Source: an uncultured Eubacteriales bacterium
GTDB lineage: Bacteria; Bacillota; Clostridia; HGM11514
Assembly: GCA_902492655.1 (NCBI GenBank)
Contig: CABUMF010000060.1
Coordinates: 1-9,860, forward strand
DNA: 9,860 bases
Reading direction: 5' to 3'
Both the position numbers and the translations under genes were made by a program. Of this stretch, positions 1-6,462 are shown one piece after another (the first letter of the stretch is position 1; every line of letters starts with the position of its first letter). The notes below the pieces were generated by a model. That model saw only the letters and a program-made list of their open reading frames with translations, did not search any database and was not told the origin of the DNA.

Positions 1-40
1 CAGATAATGGCCTGTGTACATAATCCCTTCCTGTCCGGGA

Positions 41-790
41 TTATGTCCGCAGGCTCCTTACAACACCTCCGGCAGTCTTTTCTACTGTGGAAGTAACCCG
101 CTGCTTATTGTCATAGATTGTGGTTGTTGCACTTCCGTCGGGTTTGGTAACGCCTACAACACGGTTGTTTACACCGTAAGTATAGGAGGTTACGCGGTTT
201 GCCCAGTCGGTGACTCGGATAAGATTGTGATTTGCGTCATAAGCATATGTGACAGCAGTGTTATCGGGGTAGATAATCTTGGGAAGATTGCCCACTGCGT
301 CATACTCATAGCGAATGACCTTGCCGTAGGTGTCGGTATAGCTCGACACACGGTTGAGAGCATCGTAGGTTCCGGTGATCGTGCCGTGGCTGTCGGTTAC
401 GGTCAATACGTTGCCGTTGGCATCGTAAGTATAGCTTACAGCGCCTTCTGGCGAAGTATAGCACGTGATTCTGCCCATGGAGTCATAGAAATCTGACCGC
501 GTGCGTTGGTGATCTTCTTGCGTATATTCAGCTCGTTGTACTCGTAGCTCTTGATACCGCCCGAAACGGTGGACTCGGATGCGAGTCTGCCAATATCGTC
601 GTAGGTGTAATTGGTTGCACCGCCGAGAGGACCGGCAAGACGGGTTACATTGCCGAGCAGATCGTAGGTTGCCGAGCTTACGTTGTTTGTTGCATCGCGA
701 ACCTCGGTACTGCTTCGAGCATAGACAGCAGGAATTCTTTTTGATTGGAGTCGTACTGAAGCGCAAACGGAAACTTTTCATTAGAGCGAG
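41..790 (-). pseudogene. YD-repeat (Rhs-family) protein fragment, frameshifted
   Basis: Read on the minus strand, this stretch encodes tandem YD repeats (YDSMGRI, YTYDANGN, TGTYDALNR, YEYDAVGN, YAYDANHN), the hallmark of Rhs/wall-associated repeat proteins. Family members are long secreted or surface beta-cage proteins that often carry a variable C-terminal toxin. The repeats run through three reading frames: one from about 41 to 492, a second from about 493 to 735 (SSATYDLLGNV, TYDDIGRLAS, YEYNELN), and a third from about 737 to 790 (FALQYDSNQ). One extra base in the T run near 492 and one in the A run near 740 would restore a continuous frame. The break is therefore either recent decay or homopolymer sequencing error. 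No start, signal peptide or C-terminal toxin is visible. The reading frame also stops at 41, and the left window edge cuts off anything further. The identification as YD repeat is firm; that this is a dead copy is an inference. Confidence 0.85.
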
Positions 791-796
791 CACTCT

Positions 797-1162
797 GTGA
801 AATTTCCTTATTCTCACGTGACCGGAGAGATGGAGCGCAACGCCGCAAAGAAAATGGACGATGCCTTCGGCACACCCAAGCCCGCAGATTCGCCCGTGTG
901 CGACGATAACCACGATGACGGGCAAACACCCGAGCAAAAACAGAAAACCTCTGAATTCACCGCCAAAAATAGCAAGAAACGCAAGCCCGGCACGGGCTGT
1001 ATCTCAAAGATCAGTAAAAACACATGGCAGGGCAAATATACGCCCCGTAGCAAAGACGGCAAGCGGGAACAGCATATTGTCTACGCAAAGAACGAGGAGG
1101 AGTGCGAGAGGAAGCTGGGGGAGATGATAGGTAAGTTGAAGAGTGAAATTGATACGCAGTAA
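797..1162 (+). pseudogene. C-terminal fragment of a tyrosine recombinase/integrase
   Basis: The frame opens directly into PYSHVTGEMERNAAKKMDDAF. This reads like the last catalytic box of phage/ICE-type tyrosine recombinases, where the Tyr of 'YSHVT' is the DNA-cleaving nucleophile, followed by the family's final helix. A low-complexity charged linker follows (residues about 25-60). Then comes a basic segment with GTGCISKIS, NTWQGKYTPRS, GKREQHIVYA and EECERKLGEMI. This resembles the AP2-like/arm-binding appendage seen at the end of some Clostridia integrases. The rest of the recombinase (arm-binding and core domains, Arg-His-Arg residues, about 300 residues) is absent. Sequence upstream of about 797 is YD-repeat sequence on the other strand, so a breakpoint lies near there. 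The GTG at 797 and the ATG at 830 have no convincing ribosome binding site, and neither is likely to be a genuine start. The protein is probably not expressed. Confidence 0.6.
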
Positions 1163-1253
1163 ACAAAGGAAAAGGCTCTCGGAACAAATGCTTTGCCCCA
1201 AAAGATGCGGAAAAGCGGAGCGGTAATCTTTTAAGCTAATCGCAAAGCCGAAA

Positions 1254-1281
1254 TTGATTTTTTATTATTTTTTGGTATAAT
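1254..1281 (+). promoter_or_regulatory. Sigma-A-type promoter of the ECF sigma factor gene, with 5' hairpin
   Basis: A -35 box TTGATT (1254-1259) and a perfect -10 box TATAAT (1276-1281) are separated by 16 bp, about 65 bp upstream of the coding start. The leader contains a perfect 6-bp inverted repeat, TGAAAC-TCT-GTTTCA (1301-1315), which could be a protein-binding site or a small RNA hairpin. The 177-bp gap from 1163 to 1339 holds nothing else I recognise. Confidence 0.65.
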
Positions 1282-1345
1282 ATTTTCGAATAGCGCCCAA
1301 TGAAACTCTGTTTCACGACACTTTATAGGCGAAAGGCAGGTGAAA

Positions 1346-2605
1346 ATGATGACGCCGGATAAAATTGAAGATTACATTGAAAAGGTGTACGGATATGCCG
1401 TACATTATACCTATTCCAGCGACGAGGCTGACGAGCTGTCGCAGGAAATACTGTATACGGCAATTCGCGAGTTGCCCAAACTCAGGGATGACAGCAGATT
1501 TGAGCCATGGTTATGGGGCGTTGCCGCAAATGTTACCAAATCATTCAGACGCACTATGGGGAAATATCGGGCTGTATATTCGTTTGATGTACCGGAAGAT
1601 ATACCTTTTGATGATTCTGACGATTATGAAAGCGAGAAAATATTTGACGCTCTTCGCGCAAAGATTGCAATGCTGTCAGAGATTTACCGTAATGTCATCA
1701 TTCTTTACTATTATGACGGTCTTTCAACGAGAGAGATTTCCGATAAATTGAACATTCCGGAAGGGACAATAACATGGCGGCTTTCGGAAGGTCGGAAGAA
1801 ACTGAAAAAGGAGTTAAATGATATGAACGAAACTGCACTTCGTCCCATTTGTATGAGCATCGGAATATACGGAAGCGGAGATTATGACGGAAAAAGAATT
1901 CCTTTCCCCGATGTTTACATTAAAGACGCACTATCGCAGAATATCCTTTACTATTCTTATGAAAAACCATGTACAATCGAAGAATTGGCAAAGTTATGCG
2001 GAGTTCCGGCATATTATGTTGAGGATAGCCTCCGAAATCTTTTGAAGCGTGAAGCGATAATTGAGCCTGCTAAGGGAAAATATCAAACGGATTTTATTAT
2101 TTGGTCGGACAAATACGGTATTTACTGCGAAGAAAATGCCGAAAAGGCACTCATGCCTATTATGGATAATCTCTTGAGTGCTTTGCGGAAAATAACAAAG
2201 GAAGCGATGAAGATTGATTTCTACAAAGCAGAGAAAAGTGAAAACGATTTGCTTTATTTGTTTGGAGTGCTTGCCTTTGCTTATGCCGGCAAAAAGTACT
2301 GTTCGCTTCCGTTTCCGAGTATCAAAGTGAAATATGACGGAAACGAATGGGCATATATCGGCAACATGGAAACCGGAAAGCATAAGCGGATCGGAATCGG
2401 TACGCAGTATTGCGCAAATCGCGGAAGCCGCGGAAATTGCTCTCATACAACGTATAATTCTATCAACGGTATTACCACCCCAACTGACATGGGTCTGTCC
2501 TCTCGTGCGCTTTGCGTGCTTTCATACCGTTTCCGCTCCAAGACACTTGCTCCCCGAGCATTTTTTGTCCACTGTTTCCGCATATTCCGTGTTTGTCTGT
2601 GGTAA
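1346..2605 (+). CDS. ECF-type RNA polymerase sigma factor with C-terminal extension; 3' end replaced
   Basis: This is a sigma-70 family (extracytoplasmic-function type) sigma factor that would direct core RNA polymerase to a dedicated promoter set. Residues about 6-72 form region 2 (ADELSQEILYTAIRELP, RFEPWLWGVAANVTKSFRR). Residues about 107-157 form region 4 (LSEIYRNVIILYYYDGLSTREIS followed by a helix-turn-helix with PEGTITWRLSEGRKKLKKEL). Unlike a minimal ECF (about 180 residues), it continues with a winged-helix-like stretch at about 207-255 (CTIEELAKLCGVPAYYVEDSLRN) and a further domain with scattered Cys. The ATG at 1346 is preferred because AAAGGCAGG (1333-1340) lies 5 nt upstream. After about residue 378 (YNSINGITT, near position 2478) the composition changes. 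The last 40 residues are Arg/Phe/Cys-rich and look like translated non-coding DNA, so the original C-terminus is probably lost. The sigma domains are intact. No anti-sigma gene is adjacent. Confidence 0.8.
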   Translation: MMTPDKIEDYIEKVYGYAVHYTYSSDEADELSQEILYTAIRELPKLRDDSRFEPWLWGVAANVTKSFRRTMGKYRAVYSFDVPEDIPFDDSDDYESEKIFDALRAKIAMLSEIYRNVIILYYYDGLSTREISDKLNIPEGTITWRLSEGRKKLKKELNDMNETALRPICMSIGIYGSGDYDGKRIPFPDVYIKDALSQNILYYSYEKPCTIEELAKLCGVPAYYVEDSLRNLLKREAIIEPAKGKYQTDFIIWSDKYGIYCEENAEKALMPIMDNLLSALRKITKEAMKIDFYKAEKSENDLLYLFGVLAFAYAGKKYCSLPFPSIKVKYDGNEWAYIGNMETGKHKRIGIGTQYCANRGSRGNCSHTTYNSINGITTPTDMGLSSRALCVLSYRFRSKTLAPRAFFVHCFRIFRVCLW

Positions 2606-2786
2606 AAACTGTGGTCAGACCGCTTTTTGAGCGGATTCCGGGCGGGGCTTTGTCGGTAGAAAAAAGAACAGAGTTTTTTCTGCCGCACCCAAAAATCTGT
2701 AAATGGTCAGCCCTGTGGTCAACCGCGCTTCATTGTATATGCCGCCAGCCTGTTTCAATCCTGTCTGTGACACAAACTGTGGTCAA
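2597..2786 (+). repeat. Dispersed direct repeats of CTGTGGTCA in a gene-free stretch
   Basis: The word CTGTGGTCA occurs at 2609-2617, 2713-2721 and 2777-2785. A variant, CTGTGGTAA, lies at 2597-2605, and TGGTCAG appears again at 2704-2710. All have the same orientation. Two copies carry a similar preceding context, AAAACTGTGG and ACAAACTGTGG. The whole 2480-2928 stretch between the sigma factor's probable native end and the XRE regulator holds no ORF I would defend. It may be the end of an inserted element or recombinase-binding repeats. I do not recognise the family. Confidence 0.45.
2654..2685. terminator. Strong hairpin, possible terminator
   Basis: The left arm CGGTAGAAAAAA (2654-2665) pairs over 12 positions, with one G-T wobble, with the right arm TTTTTTCTGCCG (2674-2685) around an 8-nt loop. 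It lies about 50 bp past the sigma factor stop. A smaller hairpin, CCGCT-TTTTG-AGCGG, lies just upstream (about 2621-2635). The T run is inside the stem rather than after it, so terminator activity is plausible but not canonical. Confidence 0.45.
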
Positions 2787-2928
2787 AATCCAAGCCCGAA
2801 GAATCAGCTTTTGCGACGCAGTAGACAAAGAGAAGGGATTTGAAAATTTGGATGTAATTTTGAATCCGGCTTGCAATCCCGTGCGTATATAATCAGATAC
2901 AACATCACGAAAGCCAAAACAATGTTGC

Positions 2929-3567
2929 CTATTTTTCAATCAGATCTTCCACCGTGCAGCCGAGAGATTTTGCAAGGCGATACACGGTCTCGACACTTGC
3001 TTTATTGATGTCCTTGTTGCGCTGCTCATACATTTGAACAGAGCGAAGACTGACGTCTGCTTTTTTTGCAAGCTCCGCTTGTGTGCATCCGTATGCGGTG
3101 CGAATACGTTTCAAATTGGTTTCCGCGTAGTATGCGCGTATTCGCTTATCAACGACATCAACGAATTTTGTAATGTCTGCTTCGTGAAGAGGATGATACA
3201 TTTGCAGCAGGTCGTCATAAGAGAAAACCCTGAAGATTTCGCTGTATTTTCTGCCCGAATACCATTGATAGTAAGCAACAGCCCAACCGATCCAGTATTC
3301 TTTTGAACGGTCGAACCGTTCTTTTTGCTTTGGGGAAAGCTCTTTGCCCGTCGTTTCCGATATGATTTCGGAGGCAATCTCAATTCCGCTCATTCCCGCA
3401 AGGGCAGCGGGCTCTCCGTTTTCCATACGACCGGAGACAGTGCTTGCCGAAAACAGCTTGATAAAATCGTTGCCGGCTATGCCGCAGGTATTGATGGCGT
3501 AATCGAAGGCATCACCCAACACGGACTGTGCTTTATTCAGATATATTTCTTGGTATGCGCGAGTCAT
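2929..3567 (-). CDS. XRE-family helix-turn-helix regulator, probable antitoxin partner of the DUF3990 protein
   Basis: A 212-residue protein. Its C-terminal 60 residues (about 152-212) are a Cro/C1-type helix-turn-helix: LKRIRTAYGCTQAELAKKAD, VSLRSVQMYEQ, and VETVYRLAKSLGCTVEDLIE. The N-terminal 150 residues are an uncharacterised helical domain (WIGWAVAYYQWYSGRKYSEIF, YHPLHEADITKFVDV). They probably contact the toxin, because Clostridia genomes often place such a domain beside DUF3990 genes. The ATG at 3567 follows a strong GGAGGG site with about 10 nt spacing, and the gene overlaps the 3' end of the upstream gene by 35 nt. The two are therefore almost certainly one operon with coupled translation. 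The likely role is neutralising the upstream protein and repressing the operon through the palindromes at 4260-4275 and 4301-4318. The HTH call is firm; the antitoxin role is inferred from arrangement. Confidence 0.82.
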   Translation of the reverse strand: MTRAYQEIYLNKAQSVLGDAFDYAINTCGIAGNDFIKLFSASTVSGRMENGEPAALAGMSGIEIASEIISETTGKELSPKQKERFDRSKEYWIGWAVAYYQWYSGRKYSEIFRVFSYDDLLQMYHPLHEADITKFVDVVDKRIRAYYAETNLKRIRTAYGCTQAELAKKADVSLRSVQMYEQRNKDINKASVETVYRLAKSLGCTVEDLIEK

Positions 3568-4225
3568 CGTTCGTAATCCCTCCTCTTATAATATCCTGTA
3601 TATACAAGCCGTCGCTTTCTTCCTCAAGCAGCTCAAGATACAGTCGGTTCGCCTCATCATCTCTTGCCTTGCGGAGAACATAAAACTCTTCTTTTTCGGC
3701 AACGTCGAACCCCTCAAATCGAATGCGGGAAAAAGCGAATTGCGATTTGAGAACAATCTGTTCGCCGAGCTTTCCGAGCTTCATTGCAGCCGCAAGCTGT
3801 TCAACGGAAATTGCATTGTTCAGAAAGGATTCCGCATAATCGAAATATGAGTCATCCGCACGGTAGCCGGTAACGATATCGAAAGCATTTACGTTTATGC
3901 CGAAATTGTCAATCAGATATTTTTTCGCTCTTCTTGCAATGGGCGTCCTGATTGAGAACAGGCGATGCTCGACAAGAACGGCGATCCAGTTGAGAATGGT
4001 ATAATCGGGGCTGTTCAGATTCAGGATCTTCATATATTCGGTATCCAATGTATAACGATTGCAGAAGCCGTCTCTTAAAGAAGAAACCGCCCACTCTTTC
4101 GCAAGATTTTCGGTTTCGGTGCAGTAAAATCCGAGCCCGAAATCATTATTTCTTTTGCCCTCACCGAAAGAAGGCACTTCTATGACCTTTTCCGAGCCGT
4201 GAAATAAGGTGATTATTTTGTTCAT
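3533..4225 (-). CDS. DUF3990 protein, ADP-ribosyltransferase-like probable toxin
   Basis: A 230-residue protein with the DUF3990 signature: TLFHGSEKVIEVPSF near the N-terminus, then KRNNDFGLGFYCTET with AKEWA, and later KLGEQIVLKS. DUF3990 is related to the ADP-ribosyltransferase superfamily. The expected H-Y-E active-site set can be matched to His9 (LFHGS), Tyr34 (GFYCT) and Glu155 (LGEQ). If active it would transfer ADP-ribose from NAD to a cellular target; the substrate is unknown. The start ATG at 4225 has GGAGGT 8 nt upstream, and the gene sits about 30 bp downstream of a near-perfect promoter. It precedes and overlaps the HTH gene, giving toxin-first order. Length and motifs suggest an intact gene. 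Family assignment is good; catalytic activity and toxicity are inferred. Confidence 0.82.
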   Translation of the reverse strand: MNKIITLFHGSEKVIEVPSFGEGKRNNDFGLGFYCTETENLAKEWAVSSLRDGFCNRYTLDTEYMKILNLNSPDYTILNWIAVLVEHRLFSIRTPIARRAKKYLIDNFGINVNAFDIVTGYRADDSYFDYAESFLNNAISVEQLAAAMKLGKLGEQIVLKSQFAFSRIRFEGFDVAEKEEFYVLRKARDDEANRLYLELLEEESDGLYIQDIIRGGITNDDSRIPRNISE

Positions 4226-4255
4226 ATCAGGCTACCTCCGATTATCTTCGCCTAC

Positions 4256-4284
4256 ATTGTATCACCAAAGCGATAATTTGTCAA
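4256..4284 (-). promoter_or_regulatory. Near-consensus promoter of the DUF3990/HTH operon
   Basis: On the minus strand a perfect -35 TTGACA (4279-4284) and -10 TACAAT (4256-4261) are exactly 17 bp apart, 30 bp upstream of the DUF3990 start codon. An operator-like palindrome fills the spacer, so a bound regulator would block RNA polymerase. Confidence 0.85.
4260..4275. promoter_or_regulatory. Operator-like palindrome 1 (between -10 and -35)
   Basis: TATCACCAAAGCGATA forms an inverted repeat with one mismatch between half-sites (TATCAC/GCGATA) around a CAAA centre. It shares its core with the second palindrome 42 bp away and occupies the promoter spacer. Confidence 0.7.
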
Positions 4285-4300
4285 GCGATTGCAAGAAAAA

Positions 4301-4318
4301 ATATCACCAAAGTGATAT
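4301..4318. promoter_or_regulatory. Operator-like palindrome 2 (upstream of -35)
   Basis: ATATCACCAAAGTGATAT is a perfect palindrome of 7-bp arms around CAAA. It shares ATCACCAAAG with palindrome 1. The centre-to-centre distance of 42 bp is about four helical turns, so two dimers would sit on the same DNA face, consistent with cooperative autorepression by the XRE regulator encoded in the operon. Confidence 0.7.
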
Positions 4319-4347
4319 TTGCGAAGATATGCCTTCGGGAATGACAG

Positions 4348-4704
4348 CTAATCCTCCGATCCTTTCGCAAGTTCCGTAAAAGCATCGCGGTATTCCTCAA
4401 GAATCCGTTTTGCCGCAGCGTCAATGACCGCGTCGGGATCGGATTTCGGATTACTATCCGAAGCATTTTCGTAACTGTCGCCGCAGGGCTTTATAATTGA
4501 CAATTCCTCAAAGTAATCCGGCGAGGCAAAGCACCGTCTGAGATAATCATGCCCTCCGTCAACCGAGCAAGCTCCGCATCGGCAGGTGACAAACTCGTGG
4601 CGGTCGGTCGATTCAATGATGTCTCCGCACAGTTTGCAACGACCGCGGTTATGTATGATTTCGGGCTTTGCGGAATGGTTCTGATAAGTGTCGTGGTTGC
4701 ACAT
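4348..4704 (-). CDS. Small zinc-ribbon protein of unknown function (DUF7695-like)
   Basis: A 118-residue protein. The core (about residues 21-57) has CKLCGDIIES, then CRCGACSVDGGHDYLRR. Cys23, Cys26, Cys41 and Cys43 (with Cys46 close by) form a likely structural zinc-binding knuckle, and the VDGG-DYLRR ending is characteristic of small Clostridia proteins that I recall as DUF7695. The C-terminal half is acidic and helical with no recognised domain. The ATG at 4704 is preceded by GGAGG (4714-4718), and a promoter lies about 50 bp upstream. It reads in the same direction as the toxin-like operon, but that operon has its own promoter in the 120-bp gap, so the two units are probably separate. No function can be assigned. 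The fold call rests on the Cys pattern. Confidence 0.75.
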   Translation of the reverse strand: MCNHDTYQNHSAKPEIIHNRGRCKLCGDIIESTDRHEFVTCRCGACSVDGGHDYLRRCFASPDYFEELSIIKPCGDSYENASDSNPKSDPDAVIDAAAKRILEEYRDAFTELAKGSED

Positions 4705-4751
4705 GATTGATATCCTCCGCGAATCAGATTTGTTGAGTGGTTATTTTGAGT

Positions 4752-4780
4752 ATTATACACCTTATGCGCGGCAATGTAAA
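4752..4780 (-). promoter_or_regulatory. Promoter of the zinc-ribbon gene
   Basis: On the minus strand, -35 TTTACA (4775-4780) and a perfect -10 TATAAT (4752-4757) are separated by exactly 17 bp, about 48 bp upstream of the start codon. The intergenic stretch from here to 4935 contains only short inverted repeats that I cannot interpret. Confidence 0.75.
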
Positions 4781-4935
4781 TAATCGGGAGGTTAAGAAGA
4801 TAACCCGCAGGATGAATTAACGCAAATAAATATCTGTGGTGCGCTCTGTTCCCAAGTTTTTGAACTTTATTCCGCTTTATCAGAGCATCAGCACGCAAAA
4901 AAATCGATGTTCTTTGAATTTATTCTGTTTTCCCC

Positions 4936-4964
4936 TTGCAATTTGTCGGAAATTATTGTATACT
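4936..4964 (+). promoter_or_regulatory. Promoter of the HTH-methyltransferase operon
   Basis: -35 TTGCAA (4936-4941) and -10 TATACT (4959-4964) with a 17-bp spacer, about 37 bp upstream of the regulator's start. It diverges from the zinc-ribbon promoter. Confidence 0.7.
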
Positions 4965-5001
4965 GTAAAAGTACAAATCTATCCATAATATGAGGTGGAA
5001 A

Positions 5002-5244
5002 ATGGCTGCAAGCTATAAAAAATTATTCAAACTGCTGATTGACCGCGAGATGAAAAGCAAGGAGCTCGCCGCAAAGGCGGGAATCAGCCCGGCAACGCTC
5101 GCAAAAATGAAAAAAGACGGTGCAACCGTATCAAGCGACGTGCTCGTGAAAATCTGCACGGCACTCGGTTGCACGATGGATGATATAGTGGAGATAGTGC
5201 CCAACCAGGAGGAACTCAAAAATGGTTCAAAAATCAATGACTGA
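5002..5244 (+). CDS. Small Cro/C1-type HTH regulator, methyltransferase-associated
   Basis: An 80-residue protein that is almost entirely one helix-turn-helix domain: YKKLFKLLIDREMKSKELAAKAG, then SPATLAKMKKDGATVSSDVLVKICTALGC and TMDDIVEIV. This is the compact XRE form often found in front of Clostridia restriction-modification and methyltransferase genes. An ATG at 4990 is in frame, but the GAGGTGG at 4992-4998 lies between it and the ATG at 5002, so 5002 is the better start. The last 23 nt overlap the methyltransferase start, and the methyltransferase's ribosome binding site lies inside this gene, indicating translational coupling. The likely role is transcriptional control of the downstream gene, similar to controller proteins; this is inferred from position. 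Confidence 0.82.
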   Translation: MAASYKKLFKLLIDREMKSKELAAKAGISPATLAKMKKDGATVSSDVLVKICTALGCTMDDIVEIVPNQEELKNGSKIND

Positions 5245-5821
5245 TGTTGAAAAGAGTATTCACGAGCAATCCGATAAGATTACCGAGGCGAGAAAAGCCA
5301 TCAAGGAACGGAAACAAACAATTGATAATTCAGACATTGTTGCGGAGAGTTTATCAAGTGAAAATTGGAAAGTCAAAGATTTTTCTTTTCCCGATAAGAC
5401 TGTTAGACTTGGTACAGTTTTTAGTGGCATAGGGGCTATTGAACACGCATTTCAAAGGTTGAAACTAAAACACAAGATTGTTTTTGCAGGCGACATTGAT
5501 TCCAACTGTAAAAAAAGCTACTTTGCAAATTACCAAATAAGTAAGGAAAACTGGTTCACCGATGTTCGGGAATTTGATGCAACCAAATATAAGGGGAAAG
5601 TTGATTTCGTTGTTGGAGGGGCTCCTTGTCAGGCATTTTCAATGGTTGGAAAAAGATTGGGATTTGAAGATGCAAGAGGAACATTATTTTACGAATTTGC
5701 GAGAATCGTTAAAGAAACGGAACCAAAAGTCTTTTTGTTTGAAAATGTAAAGGGAATGCTCAATCATGATGGTGGAAGAACGTGGAGAGTTATCCATGAT
5801 ATTTTTGAAGAGCTGGGTTAG
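5222..5821 (+). pseudogene. C5 cytosine DNA methyltransferase, truncated after motif VI
   Basis: The N-terminal half of a 5-methylcytosine DNA methyltransferase, which would move a methyl group from S-adenosylmethionine to cytosine C5 in a specific DNA site. After a helical N-terminal extension (about residues 1-60) come motif I (TVFSGIGAIEHAF, about 65-77), motif II (AGDID), motif IV with catalytic Cys136 (GGAPCQAFS) and motif VI (FENVKGM, Glu174). The frame stops at residue 199, just after IHDIFEELG. Motif VIII, the target recognition domain and motifs IX-X are missing; intact relatives are usually over 300 residues. The downstream sequence is a phage portal gene in another frame, so the loss is a recombination or assembly junction rather than a point mutation. 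AGGAGG (5207-5212) precedes the ATG by 9 nt. No restriction endonuclease is present. It is unlikely to be catalytic as it stands. Confidence 0.88.
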
Positions 5822-6462
5822 TTGATTACAATACTGCCATGCAATATTATCAGCACATTGCTAATAATGTCGGGGACAGAGTTGGAGTGGCTCTCAACCC
5901 TTTTGAACTAAAGGATTATTCCTTTGAGCAAAGCGGAACTACTGCGCAGATAGATGCCGTTTCACGCGCCAATGATAATTTTTTTGCGGAAGCGGGGACA
6001 TCGGCTCTGTTACATGGATCTACAAACAGCACTAGCGGTGTTACAAAGCTTGCCATCAAAGTTGATGAAGCATACGCATTTGGCCTAATGTATCAGTCAG
6101 AAAAAATTATCAATAGATTCTTAAAACAGCTCTCTGGTACCGTAAAGTTCAAGATTCATTTTCTCGAAGTCTCACATTTCAACAGAGACGATAAAGTAGA
6201 TGAGTATCGAGGCGCACTCAATTACGGAATCGGCAAACTTGAATTTCTTGCGCTTATGGGAATTCATCAGTTCGATATTTTAGGAGAAAACTATATTGAA
6301 AAAGAGCTGTTGGAAATTGACAGTTTATTCACGCCTATGAAGACGGCTGCTACTCAGAGTTCGAGGCAAGAAAATGGTGCCGGTAGACCTATGCTTGATG
6401 ACAGCCAAATTTCAGAAGGCGGTGAAGCAACGCGTGATGGTAACACAGATGCAAACAGATAA
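5818..6462 (+). pseudogene. Phage portal protein, C-terminal half
   Basis: This encodes the C-terminal part of a siphophage-type portal protein, the dodecameric ring through which DNA enters and leaves the head. Recognisable stretches are HIANNVGDRVGVALNPFELKDY, AVSRANDNFFAEAGTSALLHGS and VDEAYAFGLMYQSEKIINRF, with a polar, disordered tail (SSRQENGAGRPMLDDS). The portal reading frame is open from about 5818 (VDYNTAMQYYQHI), upstream of the first ATG at 5839. No ribosome binding site precedes that ATG, so it is an internal Met rather than a start. About 214 codons remain; portals of this class are usually over 400 residues, so the N-terminal half is missing. The methyltransferase gene ends at the same point. 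The family call rests on remembered sequence similarity and on the downstream head-gene order. Confidence 0.75.

Noticed and set aside
14..496. 160-codon plus-strand ORF over the YD-repeat region
   Set aside because: It is the antisense shadow of the repeats: its Val/Gly/Ile-rich composition mirrors the minus-strand YD codons, and no ribosome binding site precedes it.
1994..2446. 150-codon minus-strand ORF inside the sigma factor gene
   Set aside because: It is antisense to clearly conserved sigma factor extension sequence, with Cys/Phe/Arg-rich shadow composition and no start signal.
2597..2786. CRISPR array from the repeated CTGTGGTCA words
   Set aside because: The repeat unit is only 9 bp, spacing is irregular (12, 104 and 64 bp) and no cas gene is present.
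2443..2939. Minus- and plus-strand ORFs of 69-126 codons in the repeat-bearing gap
   Set aside because: They overlap each other in several frames, have no ribosome binding sites and no domain-like pattern. Basic and Cys-rich translations are typical of non-coding sequence.
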